From the NCBI GenBank assembly GCA_019424645.1, contig JAHYZB010000074.1, positions 27,832-43,985 of the forward strand: a DNA stretch of 16,154 nucleotides, in the 5' to 3' direction. Position numbers and translations under genes: made by a program. Shown here in pieces: positions 14,737 through 16,154 of the stretch. Origin of the DNA: Oxalobacter formigenes. Its GTDB lineage: Bacteria; Pseudomonadota; Gammaproteobacteria; Burkholderiales; Burkholderiaceae_D. The stretch's first letter is position 1. Each line of letters begins with the position of its first letter. The notes below the pieces were generated by a model. It was given only the letters and a program-made list of their open reading frames with translations, was not told where the DNA came from and searched no databases.

Positions 14737-15840
14737 TTACCTTACCGTTGGATAATCCCCAATATCGAGTTGAATCTTGCCGCCTTTTGATGTCAAATGC
14801 GCCCTGCCCCCAACAGGCAAGGTCACTTTGTCTTTCACGTGCCCGAAAGGCAAACCGGTCACAACGGGAATCGTCAGACGCGAACGGAGGAAGGAAAGCA
14901 TGGCATCAAAATCGTAACCGTTATCGTAATCGGACAGTTTGAATTCGGAAAAATGCCCCAGAACAAGCGCTTTCTGTTTTTTTAGGATTCCCGCTTCATC
15001 CAGCTGGAGCAACATGCGTTCGACACGGTAGGGATGTTCGTGAATATCTTCGACAAAAAGAATGCCACCCGAAATATCCGGCATCCAGGGTGTCCCTGCC
15101 AGATGCGTCAGCATCGTCAGATTGCCTCCCCAGAGCGTTCCTTCAACGTCAACATCGGGATTGTCTTTCGACGACCATTTGACTGACGTTTCGGACGATG
15201 TCATGCATTCATCGAAATGATTGAGCGTAAAATCGCTCAGATCCTTGCGCGTGAAATCGCTCTGGATCATCGGTCCGGAAAAACTGCAGGCGCCATGCTT
15301 TAACAATGCCATCTCGAAAACCGTGAAATCACTGTGTCCGATAAAGAGTTTTCCACTTTTTGCCAGTTTCCCGAAATCAAGCGAATGCAAAATCCGCGTC
15401 GTGCCATACCCGCCACGCAAGGCGATGATTATTTTCACCTCAGGATTGGAAGCCGCTTCCATAATCTGACGGCTTCGTTCCTCATCAGTTGCCGCAAAAC
15501 GTTCATGGCGTTTTTGGGGATCAACATAATTGAAAACCTCGTATCCCCTCGACTTCAGCACACCGATTGCCCGCTGAAGGTCGGAATCCGGGACATACCC
15601 GCCAGGTGCGATGATCGCAATACCAATTTTTTCTGTATTCATCACTCTTTTTTGTTTTTCACGAAGTGACTGGCGCTTCCTCCCTTTTTGCAAGGGCACA
15701 CTCAAACGATTCACATCAGAAGAACCGGCTTCAGCGCCTGTACTTGCAACAACTGTTTTTTCTGTTTTCTGCAAAGGAGAACCGGCAGCATATAACGGAA
15801 GCCATCCCAATAAAAACAGTGAAACAATAAACTTTTTCAT
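14737..15840 (-). CDS. ldcA: LD-carboxypeptidase (peptidase family S66) with N-terminal signal sequence
   Basis: An enzyme of murein recycling that removes the terminal D-alanine from tetrapeptides by cutting an L,D bond. The S66 domain covers about 70-360 of 367 residues. The nucleophile is S170 in FIGHSDFT, with E264 in ILFVEDIHEHPYRVE and H334 in LPFGHVKDKVTLPVGG completing the likely triad. GTLWGGNL at 234-241 is a further family motif. E. coli LdcA is cytoplasmic and 304 residues long. This protein has 66 extra N-terminal residues: a signal-peptide-like start (MKKFIVSLFLLGWLPLYAAG) and a basic linker. The ATG at 15838-15840 has AGGGGG 8 bases upstream. A GTG two codons earlier is too close to that site. 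An internal ATG at residue 67 (15640-15642) would give a cytoplasmic form of the usual length. Confidence 0.92.
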   Translation of the reverse strand: MKKFIVSLFLLGWLPLYAAGSPLQKTEKTVVASTGAEAGSSDVNRLSVPLQKGRKRQSLREKQKRVMNTEKIGIAIIAPGGYVPDSDLQRAIGVLKSRGYEVFNYVDPQKRHERFAATDEERSRQIMEAASNPEVKIIIALRGGYGTTRILHSLDFGKLAKSGKLFIGHSDFTVFEMALLKHGACSFSGPMIQSDFTRKDLSDFTLNHFDECMTSSETSVKWSSKDNPDVDVEGTLWGGNLTMLTHLAGTPWMPDISGGILFVEDIHEHPYRVERMLLQLDEAGILKKQKALVLGHFSEFKLSDYDNGYDFDAMLSFLRSRLTIPVVTGLPFGHVKDKVTLPVGGRAHLTSKGGKIQLDIGDYPTVR

Positions 15841-15879
15841 CTTCACCGCCCCCTGTCCGGAATAAATCGGCCAGAGTGA

Positions 15880-16154
15880 TCAGTCATGTTTGTGCTTTTC
15901 CTCGACGCACCCGGTCAATTCGGCATTTTTTCGATCTTCTTTCGCCTGTTTACGCCGCCCTGCAAAAAACGTTTTCAACAGCAAGGAAGCCTCATTCTGC
16001 AAAACACCACTTGTGACAGTGGTATGGTGATTGAGTTCACTTTGGGCGAAAAGATCGATGACACTTCCGCATGCACCCGTTTTCGGCTCGACAGCACCGA
16101 AAATCACCCTCTTCAAACGCGCATGGATCATGGCGCCGACACACATCGAACAGG
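15880..16154 (-). CDS. tadA: tRNA-specific adenosine deaminase TadA (partial, N-terminus beyond the window)
   Basis: The C-terminal 91 codons of the enzyme that converts adenosine-34 to inosine in the tRNA-Arg(ACG) anticodon. Read from the edge, the frame gives C-S-M-C-V-G-A-M-I-H, the (P)CxxC zinc-binding motif, then ARLKRVIFGAVEPKTGACGS, LNHHTTVTSGVL and FFAGRRKQAK, all typical of bacterial TadA. The HAE active-site motif lies upstream and outside the window. The ORF's first ATG at 16146 is internal. The tail ends in a charged Lys/Glu/His segment. The stop is 39 bases upstream of the ldcA start on the same strand, suggesting a tadA-ldcA-ABC-F operon. Confidence 0.94.
   Translation of the reverse strand, partial: CSMCVGAMIHARLKRVIFGAVEPKTGACGSVIDLFAQSELNHHTTVTSGVLQNEASLLLKTFFAGRRKQAKEDRKNAELTGCVEEKHKHD

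Noticed and set aside
13947..14942. Long plus-strand open frame (331 codons)
   Set aside because: Antisense to the ABC-F gene and the end of ldcA; composition and motifs support the minus-strand genes.

Overview
The window looks like ordinary chromosome of a betaproteobacterium of moderate GC, most likely Burkholderiales and close to Oxalobacteraceae (Oxalobacter-like). This is an inference from protein resemblance and gene neighbourhood (alaT next to an Mth938 gene, bcp next to phoH, tadA-ldcA-ABC-F, nadA-nadC, and a NadC with the NQR variant of its substrate loop). No database search was possible. There are no rRNA or tRNA genes, insertion sequences, phage genes or CRISPR arrays.

Layout. 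1-779 (-) is the N-terminal part of an AlaA/AlaT-type alanine aminotransferase. Divergent from it are an Mth938-domain gene (992-1384, +), a Bcp/PrxQ peroxiredoxin (1468-1944, +) and a PIN-PhoH ATPase (2068-3789, +). A bidirectional terminator (3803-3832) separates phoH from the convergent clpB (3853-6447, -), which has a sigma-32 type promoter overlapped by a perfect inverted repeat. Upstream of clpB is the fluoride channel gene crcB/fluC (6562-6939, -). Its long leader carries a fluoride riboswitch aptamer, an overlapping intrinsic terminator and a matching sigma-70 promoter. Divergent from crcB is a pair of single-domain chromate transporter genes (7242-7793 and 7790-8317, +).

On the minus strand follow moaE (8342-8791), a secreted or envelope DUF3300 protein with a long NRP/SRP-rich tail (8858-10795), nadC and nadA overlapping by 4 bases (11038-13016), a YbiT-like ABC-F ATPase (13101-14699), an LD-carboxypeptidase with an N-terminal signal sequence (14737-15840), and the C-terminal half of tadA (15880 to the edge). 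nadA-nadC form one operon with a recognisable promoter and a strong terminator. tadA, ldcA and the ABC-F gene are close enough to be another.

How the genes work together: most are housekeeping (NAD synthesis, molybdopterin synthesis, tRNA editing, peptidoglycan recycling, ribosome-associated ATPase, protein disaggregation, peroxide defence). The accessory element is the anion-stress segment between clpB and moaE, with fluoride export under riboswitch control and a divergent chromate transporter. I found no convincing new multi-gene system. The most informative non-coding structure is the complete promoter-aptamer-terminator unit in front of crcB. The least explained items are the inverted repeat on the clpB promoter, the hairpin abutting the DUF3300 ribosome binding site, and the signal-peptide-bearing LdcA with a second internal start.
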